A stretch of 64,000 nt of DNA, from the NCBI RefSeq assembly GCF_000819845.1, contig NZ_CDCG01000037.1, positions 325,625-389,624 on the forward strand. The letters run 5' to 3'. A model generated the notes under the pieces. That model saw only the letters and a program-made list of their open reading frames with translations, did no database searches and was not told where the DNA came from. The stretch comes from Aeromonas enteropelogenes. Lineage in GTDB: Bacteria > Pseudomonadota > Gammaproteobacteria > Enterobacterales > Aeromonadaceae. Shown here in pieces: positions 47,149 through 56,292 of this stretch. Numbering within the stretch: the first letter of the stretch is position 1; every line of letters begins with the position of its first letter. The position numbers were made by a program, and so were the translations under genes.

Positions 47149-48467
47149 GTTGTTTCCCTTGTCGTCAGTATGGAGGGAGAGACTGGCGAGCTTGTCTCCA
47201 CCCGGTTGCGGCCCCGTTGCTTGGCCTGATAGAGGGCGGCATCTGCCCGCCGGATCACCTGCTCCAGCGGATCGCCGGCGCGCTCGGCCACCCCGAACGA
47301 GACGGTCACCCTGAGCGCTTCGGGCCAGTGGGGATCCGCCGCCAGCATCAGGCGCAGCCGCTCGGCCAGTGCGCAAGCCTGCTCCTGATCGTAGTGAAGG
47401 CAGATCAGCACGAACTCCTCCCCGCCCCAGCGCACCAGGTGGCAGAAAGTATCACAGTGGCGCAGGATCTGGCTGACCAGATGCTTGAGCACCTCGTCCC
47501 CCACCGGGTGGCCATGGCCATCGTTGATCTGCTTGAAGTGATCCACATCCAGATAGATGAGGGAAAAAGCGCGCTCACCCAACCCCTTCAGCAGCTCTTC
47601 TCCGCCCAGACGATTGAAGGCGCCGGTCAGGGGATCATGAGTAGCCTCCTCGCGGGAGCGGCGACTCTCCTCACAGAGGGTGCGATTGTGTTCCTCCGCC
47701 GCCAGTCTGGCCTGATGGGCATGCTGCAGGCGCTGTTTCATATGCAGATGGTTGGCCACCAGTATGATGCAGCCATAGATAAACCAGACCGCCAGGATCA
47801 GGCGATAGAAGAGGCTGGCATCGAGCCAGGGGCCATGAAAATGCAACTCCTCGATAATGGCCCCGTGTGTGCCAGGTTGCATATCGTAACCGGCGGCGAG
47901 CTCGATGGCATAGACCCGGTGCAAGTCAGGCCCTTGCTGTTGCAGCGGCACATTGTATTGCTTGATCCACCAGGTTGCCGGTGCGAACACGTCAAGGGGC
48001 ACCTTGTGGAGCCTGCCATAATCCGCCGGACGAAAGATGATCTCGTTGAACTTGGGGGCAAGGGGATCCTCGGGCAGATCGCTGGCCGGATCATGATTGC
48101 GCAGATAGAGACGCCAATCCTGACCTCCTTCGCCAGTCACGCTCAAGCGCACATGCAGGGTATCGAAGCGGGCGAGATCGATCCCCTCATCGGGGAGCGT
48201 CAGGGGCAAGGTCAGTCTGCAGCCCGGCACTATGTGCTGGCGGGCGGGCAGGATGCATTGCACGCCAGGTTTGCCTTCCGGCGACGAGAGATAGCGCGCC
48301 TGCTCCGGCGTCACATCCGCCGCCCGCTGCACGGTGACGATAACGGGCCACTCCTGCAGATCCAGTACCCGCTCCGGGCCGAATTCGAACAGCAGGATGA
48401 CGGCAAGGGTCAGCCCCAGCAGGGCGCGAAAAGAGCGGTCGACAAGACGAATGTAGGAAGAGGTCAT
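47145..48467 (-). CDS. Membrane diguanylate cyclase with periplasmic sensor
   Basis: This 440-residue protein has an N-terminal TM (about 13-30), a periplasmic beta-rich domain of about 200 residues, a second TM near 215-235, a coiled-coil linker and a GGDEF domain with intact VRWGGEEFVLICL and LDVDHFKQINDGHGH. It probably makes cyclic di-GMP. ATG 48467 is used; ribosome binding sequence is weak. The stop overlaps the downstream VOC gene start. Confidence 0.87.
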   Translation of the reverse strand: MTSSYIRLVDRSFRALLGLTLAVILLFEFGPERVLDLQEWPVIVTVQRAADVTPEQARYLSSPEGKPGVQCILPARQHIVPGCRLTLPLTLPDEGIDLARFDTLHVRLSVTGEGGQDWRLYLRNHDPASDLPEDPLAPKFNEIIFRPADYGRLHKVPLDVFAPATWWIKQYNVPLQQQGPDLHRVYAIELAAGYDMQPGTHGAIIEELHFHGPWLDASLFYRLILAVWFIYGCIILVANHLHMKQRLQHAHQARLAAEEHNRTLCEESRRSREEATHDPLTGAFNRLGGEELLKGLGERAFSLIYLDVDHFKQINDGHGHPVGDEVLKHLVSQILRHCDTFCHLVRWGGEEFVLICLHYDQEQACALAERLRLMLAADPHWPEALRVTVSFGVAERAGDPLEQVIRRADAALYQAKQRGRNRVETSSPVSPSILTTRETT

Positions 48468-48614
48468 GCTTAGCCTGGCATCACGATTGACGCAGCTGCC
48501 CAACGGGGCAGGGTCGCACTGAATCCACTCATGGTTCAGCGCCGTTCTGGTCCGACATGATACAAAGGATGGCGGGAACAAGCATGCAATTAATTGAAAA
48601 TACTTAAAATTCCA

Positions 48615-50312
48615 TCAGTTACATGCTTTCAATGCCCGATATAGGGTGGTGCGGCTGATGCCGAGCCGGCGCGCCGCCTCGCTCACGTTGCCACCACAAT
48701 CCGCCAGGGTCTGCTGCACCCGTTGCCGGCTCTGCTCGCGCAAGCTGGTGATGCCCGCAGTCACTGAAGTGGATGGCGGAACAGGCACCAGCGCGGGCGC
48801 AGAGACGACCGCTGGCAGATGCAGGTGGGCGGGCTCAATCCAGCCCTGTCCCTCCGCCAGCACGCAGGCCACCTCCAGCGCCTGCTTGAGCTGGCGCACG
48901 TTGCCGGGCAAGGGATGAGCCAGCAGTTGCTGCTCCGCCTCCCGGGTCAGCTGCAGCGCCGGATCCATCTCGGTCAGCAACCGCAGGATCAGTGCCCGCC
49001 GCTCGTGGGCCGGCCAGTCGCGCAGCGGCGCCAATTGCTGACGCCAGCCGCAGATGCGGTAGTAGAGATCCTCACGAAAGCTGCCGGCCGCCACCATGGC
49101 CGCCAGATCCCGGTGGCTGGCGCTGACCAGCCAGAAATCTACCGGCTCGGGGCGAGTGCTGCCGACCGGGGTGACGGCTCGCTCTTGCAGCACCCGCAGC
49201 AACCGGGTCTGGGCCGAGAGCGGCAGCTCGCCGATCTCGTCCAGCATCAGGATGCCGCCGTGGGCGGCGCGCAGATAGCCCTGGCTGCCCTGGCTGCGGG
49301 CACCGCTAAAGGCCCCGCCCACATAGCCGAACAGCTCGGCTTCCACCAGATCCGCCGGCAGGGCGCCGCAGTTGACGCACACCAGGGGTTTATCCTGGCG
49401 GCTCGACTGGCTATGCAGCGCTCGCACCAGATGCTCCTTGCCACTGCCGGTCTCCCCTTCGATAAGCAGGGAGATGCCGCGCTCCAGCATCTTGAGCGGT
49501 ACCTGTGAAGGTTCTGGCAAGGATTCCCGCCCGCTCCCCAATGGCGGAAGCGGCGAGGGCCCTTCGACCGGCTCGGGCACCAGCCGCAAGCCGCGTCCCT
49601 CGCGCAGCAGTTGCTTGCCATCGAAGGAGTGTTGGCCAAGCCAGAGCCGGCCGGCCCGGTTGGCACCGAGCAGCTCGCCCCCCTCCCCCAGCAGCAGGCG
49701 AGCGGACCAAAGACTCTGGGGCTCGAGATCCACCAGCCAGCCCGGCTGGCGCGCCAGCAGCGCGTTTTCCAGGGTCATGGCCAACAGCCGAACCGTGCCC
49801 AGCATATCGCCGCCGTGGTGGGCCGCCTCGGTGGAGATATCGAGCACCCCGAGCAGTCTGCCGTCGGGCCCGAGCAGCGGGCAGGCGCTGCAACTCAGGA
49901 AGCTGTGTTGGGCGAAGAAGTGCTGGGCACCGAGCACCTGTACCTCGCTCTGCTCGGCGAGCGCCGTGCCGATGGCGTTGGTGCCCTTGCTCCCCTCTCC
50001 CCAGCGGGCGCCGCTGCGCAGAAAAATACGCTCGGCATGGCGGGCGAAGCCGTCGTCACCGCTGGCGGCCAGAATCGCCCCTTCTGCGTCGCACAGCAAC
50101 AGGCGGCAGGGTCGCCCCGCCAGCAGCTGGCCAAACAGCGGCAGCACGAAACGCTCAAAGCAGGCAATCAGCTCCCTGTGCCCCTCCAATCTCGCCGTGA
50201 GCTCTCCTCTTGGCAACAGATCCAGCTCGGCGCTCTGCTGGCGGCTCAACCCCTGATGCAGGCAGCGCTGCCAGGAGCGCTGGATAGGGCCGGATTGGGG
50301 AAATTCGCTCAT
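48615..50312 (-). CDS. AcoR-like sigma-54-dependent activator
   Basis: This 565-residue regulator has an N-terminal GAF-type sensory region (about 60-200), an AAA+ sigma-54 interaction domain (Walker A GETGSGKEH, GAFSGA loop in place of GAFTGA, Walker B LMLDEIGEL) and a C-terminal Fis-type HTH (VSEAARRLGISRTTLYRALK). It would activate a sigma-54 promoter from remote sites. It is divergent from an aldehyde dehydrogenase gene that has such a promoter. ATG 50312 has AGGAGG upstream. Confidence 0.9.
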   Translation of the reverse strand: MSEFPQSGPIQRSWQRCLHQGLSRQQSAELDLLPRGELTARLEGHRELIACFERFVLPLFGQLLAGRPCRLLLCDAEGAILAASGDDGFARHAERIFLRSGARWGEGSKGTNAIGTALAEQSEVQVLGAQHFFAQHSFLSCSACPLLGPDGRLLGVLDISTEAAHHGGDMLGTVRLLAMTLENALLARQPGWLVDLEPQSLWSARLLLGEGGELLGANRAGRLWLGQHSFDGKQLLREGRGLRLVPEPVEGPSPLPPLGSGRESLPEPSQVPLKMLERGISLLIEGETGSGKEHLVRALHSQSSRQDKPLVCVNCGALPADLVEAELFGYVGGAFSGARSQGSQGYLRAAHGGILMLDEIGELPLSAQTRLLRVLQERAVTPVGSTRPEPVDFWLVSASHRDLAAMVAAGSFREDLYYRICGWRQQLAPLRDWPAHERRALILRLLTEMDPALQLTREAEQQLLAHPLPGNVRQLKQALEVACVLAEGQGWIEPAHLHLPAVVSAPALVPVPPSTSVTAGITSLREQSRQRVQQTLADCGGNVSEAARRLGISRTTLYRALKACN

Positions 50313-50328
50313 CACGCCTCCTGTTCAC

Positions 50329-50368
50329 AAATGGCACGACTGTCACGACCACTGTCCAGAAATGGCAC
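50329..50368. promoter_or_regulatory. Likely upstream activator sites for the sigma-54 activator
   Basis: AAATGGCAC occurs at 50329-50337 and again at 50360-50368, 31 bp apart (about three turns), with a CACGAC..TGTCAC element between. They lie 100-140 bp before the -24/-12 promoter. Confidence 0.5.
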
Positions 50369-50468
50369 AGTTTCATGGTCACAGCCGGGGTCACTGGTTA
50401 ACCAAGATACGCTGCCACATCCCGTTTGATAACGTTTTTGTAACTTTTGAGGCGCTGGTCAGACCCTC

Positions 50469-50483
50469 TGGCACGCCCTTTGC
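50469..50483 (+). promoter_or_regulatory. Sigma-54 promoter of the aldehyde dehydrogenase gene
   Basis: TGGCACGCCCTTTGC matches the consensus TGGCAC-N5-TTGC exactly, with GG (-24) and GC (-12) 12 bp apart. It lies 64 bases before the ATG. Confidence 0.8.
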
Positions 50484-50546
50484 GATATCCGTGGCAACCA
50501 GCCCCTTTATCGGGCCGGTCAGGACCACACACATAAGGATGATGAG

Positions 50547-52064
50547 ATGATTTATACCGCTCCCGGTCAGGCAGGTGCCCTGGTCAGCTTCAAGTCCCGT
50601 TACGACAACTTCATCGGTGGTGACTGGGTGGCGCCGCGCGCCGGCCGCTATTTCGAGAACATCTCGCCGGTGGATGGCAAGGTGTTCTGCGAGGTGGCCC
50701 GCTCCGACGCCGCCGATATCGAGCTGGCACTGGACGCCGCTCACAAGGCGTTCGCCAGCTGGAGCAAGACCAGCGTCACCGAACGCAGCAACCTGCTGCT
50801 GCGCATCGCCGATCGCATCGAGCAGAACATCGAGGTGCTCGCCATCGCCGAGACCTGGGAGAACGGCAAGGCGGTGCGCGAGACCCTGGCCGCCGATCTC
50901 CCCCTGGTGGTGGATCACTTCCGCTACTTCGCCGGCTGCATCCGTGCCCAGGAGGGCTCCGCCGCCGAACTGGATCAGAACACCGTCAGCTACCACTTCA
51001 AGGAGCCCATCGGCGTGGTCGGCCAGATCATCCCGTGGAACTTCCCCCTGCTAATGGCCGCCTGGAAACTGGCTCCCGTGCTCGCCGCCGGCTGCTGCAG
51101 CGTGCTCAAGCCCGCCGAGCAGACCCCGGTCACCATCATGCTGATGATGGATCTCATCAAGGACATACTGCCCCCCGGCGTGGTCAACGTGGTCAACGGC
51201 TTCGGCGCCGAGGCGGGCCAGGCGCTGGCCACCAGCAACCGGATCCAGAAGCTCGCTTTCACCGGCTCCACCGAGGTGGGCGCCCATATCCTGCGCTGCG
51301 CCGCCGACAAGCTGATCCCCTCCACCGTGGAGCTGGGCGGCAAGTCCCCCAACATCTACTTCGCCGACGTGATGCAGCACGAGAGCAGCTACATCGACAA
51401 GGCGGTGGAAGGCATGCTGATGACCTTCTTCAACCAGGGCGAGGTGTGCACCTGCCCCTCCCGCGCCCTGGTGCAAGAAAGTATTTATGACGACTTCATG
51501 GACAGGGTGCTGGCCCGCGCCCGCACCATCGTGCAGGGCAACCCCCTCGACACTGCCACCCAGGTCGGCGCTCAGGCGTCCCGCGAGCAATTCGACAAGA
51601 TCCTGAGCTACATGGAGATCGGCCGCGGCGAAGGGGCAAAAATGCTGATCGGCGGCGGCGCGGCCAAGGTGAACGGGCTGGAAGGGGGCTTCTACATCCA
51701 GCCCACCATCTTCCACGGCCAGAACAAGATGCGGGTGTTCCAGGAGGAGATCTTCGGCCCGGCCCTCGGGGTGACCACCTTCAAGGACGAGGCGGATGCG
51801 CTGGCGATTGCCAACGACACCCAGTACGGCCTGGGGGCGGGCCTGTGGACCCGCGACAGCAACCTGGCCTGGCGCATGGGTCGCGGCATCCAGGCCGGCC
51901 GGGTCTGGGTCAACTGCTACCACGCCTACCCGGCCCACGCAGCCTTCGGCGGCTACAAGAAGTCGGGGATAGGCCGCGAGACCCACAAGATGATGCTGGA
52001 CCACTACCAGAACACCAAGAACCTGCTGGTGAGCCACGGCATCAACCCCCTCGGCTTCTTCTAA
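50547..52064 (+). CDS. Aldehyde dehydrogenase, AldB/ExaC type
   Basis: This 505-residue NAD(P)-dependent enzyme has the Rossmann segment [12 protein letters not shown] near residue 235, [11 protein letters not shown] (catalytic Glu near 270) and the catalytic Cys in [13 protein letters not shown] near 305. The closest named family is AldB/ExaC, which oxidises acetaldehyde and other short aldehydes. A sigma-54 promoter precedes it and the divergent activator probably controls it. It ends at a strong terminator. Confidence 0.92.
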   Translation: MIYTAPGQAGALVSFKSRYDNFIGGDWVAPRAGRYFENISPVDGKVFCEVARSDAADIELALDAAHKAFASWSKTSVTERSNLLLRIADRIEQNIEVLAIAETWENGKAVRETLAADLPLVVDHFRYFAGCIRAQEGSAAELDQNTVSYHFKEPIGVVGQIIPWNFPLLMAAWKLAPVLAAGCCSVLKPAEQTPVTIMLMMDLIKDILPPGVVNVVNGFGAEAGQALATSNRIQKLAFTGSTEVGAHILRCAADKLIPSTVELGGKSPNIYFADVMQHESSYIDKAVEGMLMTFFNQGEVCTCPSRALVQESIYDDFMDRVLARARTIVQGNPLDTATQVGAQASREQFDKILSYMEIGRGEGAKMLIGGGAAKVNGLEGGFYIQPTIFHGQNKMRVFQEEIFGPALGVTTFKDEADALAIANDTQYGLGAGLWTRDSNLAWRMGRGIQAGRVWVNCYHAYPAHAAFGGYKKSGIGRETHKMMLDHYQNTKNLLVSHGINPLGFF

Positions 52065-52085
52065 ACCGGCCATCGCTGATAAAAA

Positions 52086-52106
52086 GGGCGCCTGTAAGGC
52101 GCCCTC
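52086..52106. terminator. Terminator after the aldehyde dehydrogenase gene
   Basis: The stem AGGGCGCCT with AGGCGCCCT, loop GTA, is followed by CTCTTTTTT. It may also serve the convergent AraC gene. Confidence 0.85.
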
Positions 52107-52144
52107 TCTTTTTTCCGTCGAACGCTTCCCAACTGCCACAGGGA

Positions 52145-52921
52145 TCACCCGGGCTGACCCAGCTGCTGACGATAGCGCTGGGGGGCACAGCCCTGCTCGC
52201 GCTGGAACATGGCGATAAAAGCCGAGGTGGAGGTGTAGCCGAGGCGCCAGGCGATCTCCTGCACCGGCATCTCGCCGCGCAGCCAGGACAGGGCTCGCAC
52301 CATGCGCAGCCGGGTACGCCATTGGCCGAGGCTCATGCCGAGCTCCTTCTGGCAGCGTCGCGCCAAAGTGCGCTCCGTAGTGTGCAAGACACTGGCCCAC
52401 TCGGCCAGGGTTCGGTTGTCCTCCGGCGCGGCCTGCAGCGCCGCCAACAAGGGAGCGAGCAGGCGATCACGGCTCTGGGGCAAATAGCTCGGCTGACAGC
52501 GGGTACGGGCCAGCTTCTCGATGAAGAGCTCGCCCTGGCGCCGGTCCCACTCATCCTCCATATGACCGAGCCGGCGCTGGGTGAAGTCCTCCAGCAGGGC
52601 GCGCAGCAGGGGGGTCAGCGCCAGCAGCACGGGTTCCCTTGGCAGGCGTTCTGCCAGGGTGTGTCCCACATAGATGGAGGTGTAGTCCAGGGTCTGTTCG
52701 TTGAAGGCGCTGTGGGGCAGGTTGGCCGGCACCCAGATAAGGTAGTCGGGCGGCGCCACCAGCCGCAGCCCCGCCACCTCCACCACCATGACCCCCAGGC
52801 TGATGAGGCTGAGCTGGCCCCAGGGGTGGGCGTGCTCGGCGCAGGCGTTGCCTCCCTGGATCTGGCTATAGCGAAAGTAGAGAGGATTGGGGGCGGCCAG
52901 CAGGCGATCCTGCTCGGCCAT
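52145..52921 (-). CDS. AraC family regulator
   Basis: This 258-residue protein has an N-terminal cupin region (HAHPWGQLSLISLGVMVVEVAGL; VPANLPHSAFN) and a C-terminal AraC domain (about 155-258) with LAEWASVLHTTERTLARRCQKELG and EIAWRLGYTSTSAFIAMFQRE. ATG 52921 is used, with 52936 as alternative. It is divergent from the EamA exporter gene and may regulate it. The long open frame beyond is antisense to the exporter, not coding. Confidence 0.85.
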   Translation of the reverse strand: MAEQDRLLAAPNPLYFRYSQIQGGNACAEHAHPWGQLSLISLGVMVVEVAGLRLVAPPDYLIWVPANLPHSAFNEQTLDYTSIYVGHTLAERLPREPVLLALTPLLRALLEDFTQRRLGHMEDEWDRRQGELFIEKLARTRCQPSYLPQSRDRLLAPLLAALQAAPEDNRTLAEWASVLHTTERTLARRCQKELGMSLGQWRTRLRMVRALSWLRGEMPVQEIAWRLGYTSTSAFIAMFQREQGCAPQRYRQQLGQPG

Positions 52922-53032
52922 CGTGAGGTCACCCATGGAGAATGTCCCAAACCGGTTATGAGATGTCTTATTTACGCTACTTGCATCGTTCAAGACAAGG
53001 CTAGACTCTCGCCATCGACTCAAGGAGTGCCT

Positions 53033-53920
53033 ATGCCTATTCTCTTCCCCCTGCTCGCCATCCTGATCTGGGCCGCCAATACCGTGGTCTCCAAGGCCGC
53101 CGCCGGCGTGGTGGATCCCGCCGCCATCTCGTTTTACCGCTGGGTGATCGCCGCTCTGGCCCTGAGCCCCTTCTGCCTGCCCGCATTGTGGCGCCGGCGC
53201 AGCGAGATCCGCCCCTGGTTCGGCAAGCTGCTGGTGCTCTCCCTGCTCGGCATGGTGCTCTACCAGTGCCTCGCCTACTACGCCGCCCACTCGACCTCGG
53301 CCACCAACATGGGGGTCATCGGCTCCCTGCTGCCCCTGCTGACCCTGCTGCAAGGCGCGCTCTTCTTCGGTCAGCGCCCCGGCAGACAGGCCCTGCTCGG
53401 CATGAGCCTCTCCCTGTTCGGAGTGCTCTGGCTGCTCGGCCAGGGCGAGCCGCAGGCGCTGCTGCACACCGGCATCAACCCGGGGGATGGCATGATGCTG
53501 CTGGGGGCCGCCAGCTATGCGCTCTATGGCCTCCTGATCCGCCGCTGGCAACTGCCGTTCGGCCCCTGGCTCAACCTCTACCTGCAGATCCTGCTGGCGG
53601 TCCTGCTGCTGGTCCCGGTCGCCCTCAGCGCCGAGTCGCTGGCGGTGCCCAGGGAGGGATGGGGCATGGTGCTGTTCGCCGGCATCGCCTCCTCCCTGTT
53701 TGCCGCCTACTGCTGGATGCGCGGCCTCGCCAGCCTGGGGGCGGAGCGCACCTCGGTCTTCATGAACCTGATGCCACTGTGCACGGCGCTGATCGCTGTC
53801 ATCACCCTGGGGGAGCCCATCCACGGCTATCACCTGCTGGGGGGCAGCCTCATCTTGGGGGGCGTCATGCTCGCCCAGCGCCAGCCAAGAGTCCGCCCCA
53901 CCCTTGCCCAAGAGGCATGA
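53033..53920 (+). CDS. EamA/DMT family transporter
   Basis: This 295-residue protein has ten TM helices in two EamA repeats (WAANTVVSKAAAGVVDPAAI; ALYGLLIRRW). The family exports amino acids or metabolites; substrate unknown. AAGGAG precedes the ATG, which is the true start of a longer open frame that runs antisense to the AraC gene. It is divergent from that AraC gene. Confidence 0.88.
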   Translation: MPILFPLLAILIWAANTVVSKAAAGVVDPAAISFYRWVIAALALSPFCLPALWRRRSEIRPWFGKLLVLSLLGMVLYQCLAYYAAHSTSATNMGVIGSLLPLLTLLQGALFFGQRPGRQALLGMSLSLFGVLWLLGQGEPQALLHTGINPGDGMMLLGAASYALYGLLIRRWQLPFGPWLNLYLQILLAVLLLVPVALSAESLAVPREGWGMVLFAGIASSLFAAYCWMRGLASLGAERTSVFMNLMPLCTALIAVITLGEPIHGYHLLGGSLILGGVMLAQRQPRVRPTLAQEA

Positions 53921-53963
53921 AAACGGCGCTCCCCTCGCAAGGACACGGGATCACAAACAGTAA

Positions 53964-53987
53964 AAAAGGGAGCCTCGGCTCCCTTTT
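53964..53987. terminator. Bidirectional terminator, EamA / response regulator
   Basis: A 10-bp stem AAAAGGGAGC with GCTCCCTTTT, loop CTCG, lies between convergent genes. Confidence 0.85.
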
Positions 53988-54027
53988 GTCTGAATATTCG
54001 TCTGTGTATGCATGGCGAGCTGGCAGA

Positions 54028-54720
54028 TCAGCTATCCCGACGCCAGCGATAGCGGCGCTCCGGCCGGCCCCGCTGACCATAGTTGAGCTCCACATCCACT
54101 CTGTCTTCCGACTCCAGATACTCCAGATAGCGGCGCGCCGTGGTGCGACTCAGGGAGAGGCGCAGCGCCACAGTATCGGTGGAGAAAACGCTGTCAGGCT
54201 CCCCTGCCAGCAACTCAAGCACCTGACGCAGGGTGATGCTGTCAATCCCCTTGGGGGTAATGCGCATCTCCCTGGCCTGGGGTCGCCCCTTGCCCAGCAG
54301 CTTGTCGAGATCTTCCTGCTCCAGCCGCCCCCGTTCACACAGCTTGCGATGCAGTTGCAGGATCTCATCCAGGCTCTGCTGGATGCGAAACAGCCGCAGC
54401 GGCTTGATGATGTAGTCATGCACCCCGAGATTGAGCGCCTGCTGTATGGTCTCCACCTCGCGGGAGGCAGTCACCATGATGACATAGGCTTCACGGTTGT
54501 GACTGCGCAGGCGGTTCACCCATTCAAGACCCGAGCCATCGGGCAGGGAGATATCCACCAGCAGCAGTTGCGGCACCACCCCGGCCATCATCTCGTCGGC
54601 CTGGGCCAGAGTGCCGGCCCGCCCCAGCAGGGAAAACCCCGGGGTCGCCGCCACCAGTTCCGACAGGATGGCGCCGATCCGATCGTCATCTTCAATAACA
54701 AGCGTGATTATTGGGTCCAT
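54028..54720 (-). CDS. Response regulator of the CitB/DcuR/DpiA family
   Basis: This 230-residue protein has a receiver domain (acidic DDDRIG, phosphoacceptor Asp in LLLVDISLPDGSG, Lys in YIIKPLR) and a C-terminal HTH of the DcuR/CitB kind (LSLSRTTARRYLEYLES). It would bind the promoters of C4-dicarboxylate or citrate genes. It starts three bases after the kinase gene ends, so the two form one operon. No transporter gene is adjacent, so the target is unknown. Confidence 0.88.
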   Translation of the reverse strand: MDPIITLVIEDDDRIGAILSELVAATPGFSLLGRAGTLAQADEMMAGVVPQLLLVDISLPDGSGLEWVNRLRSHNREAYVIMVTASREVETIQQALNLGVHDYIIKPLRLFRIQQSLDEILQLHRKLCERGRLEQEDLDKLLGKGRPQAREMRITPKGIDSITLRQVLELLAGEPDSVFSTDTVALRLSLSRTTARRYLEYLESEDRVDVELNYGQRGRPERRYRWRRDS

Positions 54721-54723
54721 GGC

Positions 54724-56292
54724 TCACATTAACTGGTTTTTATTCAAATAGATGCCAAACAATGTGGTCCGTTCGGCAGTTCGCCGCCATTCTATCACAC
54801 CCTGGTGTCGCCCCACCGTCTCCTTGACCAGGAACAGGCCCACCCCGTGATCACCGCTCTGGCGAGTCGCCCCGTAATCGAACAGATGATCGGCCAGCTC
54901 CTCGTCAACTCCTTCGCCACTGTCTTCCACCTCGATCACCAGCCGGCGCCCCACATCGCACAGTGACAAGAGCACCCTGGGGGGGCACTGCTGGCGGTTG
55001 CGCCAGGCGGCCTGCAGACCGTTGTCCAGCAGGTTGCCGATGAGAGTAATGAGATCCGCCGAGACCGAGGCGGAGTACTCCCCGAGCGACGAATCGGGGT
55101 CGAGCTCGAGCGTCACCCCAAGCTCCCTGGCACGGCTGAACTTGCCGAGGATGAGACCGGCCACCGGCTTGTTGTCGATGAGCCGCAACAACTCCTGCAG
55201 CATGGTCTGGCAGGCTTCATTCTCCTGCTGGATAAGCTCCACCGCCTGATCCACGTGGCCAAGCTGAAGCAGACCGGAGAGACTGCTCAGCTTGTTGGCA
55301 AACTCATGGCTCTGCATTCGCAACATCTCGGCATACTGGCGTAGGTGGGTCACCTGTACCCCGAGACTCGCCGCCACTTCGGGACGACTGAAGATGAACA
55401 GCCGCCACGGTGCCCGGCCATTGACCACCTGCCAGCGCCCGACAAAGGGCTCCCCCTGGATGGCGAAGCTGAGTTCGCCCCCCTCCTGCGTCAGACAAGG
55501 GGCCAGCGATGGTACCAGTTCGGCCAGCGACTGCCCCAGGAGGGCATGGCGACCCGTGCCGGGCAGGCGCAACTGGTAGCAAGCGGTGCTGTTGATCATG
55601 CTGATGTTGCCGTTGTCATCGAGCGCTATCACCCCTTCGGTGATGTATTCGAGCAGCAGATCCTGCAGGGTGAAGCGGCGCACGATCGCCTCGGGCTCCA
55701 GATCGAGCAGGGTCTTGCGCAGCCGCTGCTGCATCCAGAATGCCAGTACCAGCGCGCAACCGAATACGGCGGCGATGGCGCAGACCAGCAGCGAGATGCG
55801 CTGCAGATAGATGCCCTCCACCGCCGTCATCAGATAACCCACCACGACCGCCCCCATGGGACGGCCATCGGCCCCGATCACCGGAGAGAAGCAGCGGATC
55901 GCCAGCCCCAGGGTCCCCTCGTCACGGGAGCAGTAGCTGCGCCGCTCCTGCAGGGCAGGCCAGATATCCTCGCCGCGAAATTGCTGGCCGATCAGCTCGG
56001 CTCTAGGATGACTCAGACGCCGGCCATGTTCGTCGGTCACTACCATGTAGGTGGCATCGGTGCGCCGGCAAATCCCTTCCACATAGTCGCGCAGGGCGGG
56101 ATCCTCACCGCGTTGCAGGGCGGCGACCACCCGGCGGTCGGCAGACATGATGCGGGCCAGATCACCCCCCTTCTCCTCCAGATTGCTCTCCAGCAGATGA
56201 CGGATGAAGAGGGCGAGCAGCGAGCCCAGAATGAGGATCAGCAGCAGGGACAAGCCGAGGGAGAGGGTCACCAGTTGGTGGCGAAGTTTCAT
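54724..56292 (-). CDS. CitA/DcuS-type sensor histidine kinase
   Basis: This 522-residue kinase has a TM helix (about 8-30), a periplasmic sensor domain (residues about 35-175), a second TM, a cytoplasmic PAS domain (IALDDNGNISMINSTA) and a transmitter with H-box RMQSHEFANKLSSLSGLLQLG-type (MQSHEFANKL) and G-box DSGEGVDEELADHLFDYG and GVGLFLVKE. It probably senses a carboxylate. ATG 56292 (M3 of the longer frame) is used. Confidence 0.88.
   Translation of the reverse strand: MKLRHQLVTLSLGLSLLLILILGSLLALFIRHLLESNLEEKGGDLARIMSADRRVVAALQRGEDPALRDYVEGICRRTDATYMVVTDEHGRRLSHPRAELIGQQFRGEDIWPALQERRSYCSRDEGTLGLAIRCFSPVIGADGRPMGAVVVGYLMTAVEGIYLQRISLLVCAIAAVFGCALVLAFWMQQRLRKTLLDLEPEAIVRRFTLQDLLLEYITEGVIALDDNGNISMINSTACYQLRLPGTGRHALLGQSLAELVPSLAPCLTQEGGELSFAIQGEPFVGRWQVVNGRAPWRLFIFSRPEVAASLGVQVTHLRQYAEMLRMQSHEFANKLSSLSGLLQLGHVDQAVELIQQENEACQTMLQELLRLIDNKPVAGLILGKFSRARELGVTLELDPDSSLGEYSASVSADLITLIGNLLDNGLQAAWRNRQQCPPRVLLSLCDVGRRLVIEVEDSGEGVDEELADHLFDYGATRQSGDHGVGLFLVKETVGRHQGVIEWRRTAERTTLFGIYLNKNQLM

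Noticed and set aside
51051-52400. 449-codon minus-strand frame over the aldehyde dehydrogenase
   Set aside because: Antisense shadow of a conserved gene with no recognisable domains.
51845-53032. Long plus-strand extension upstream of the EamA start
   Set aside because: It overlaps the aldehyde dehydrogenase end and is antisense to the AraC gene; the AAGGAG and ATG at 53033 give the normal family start.
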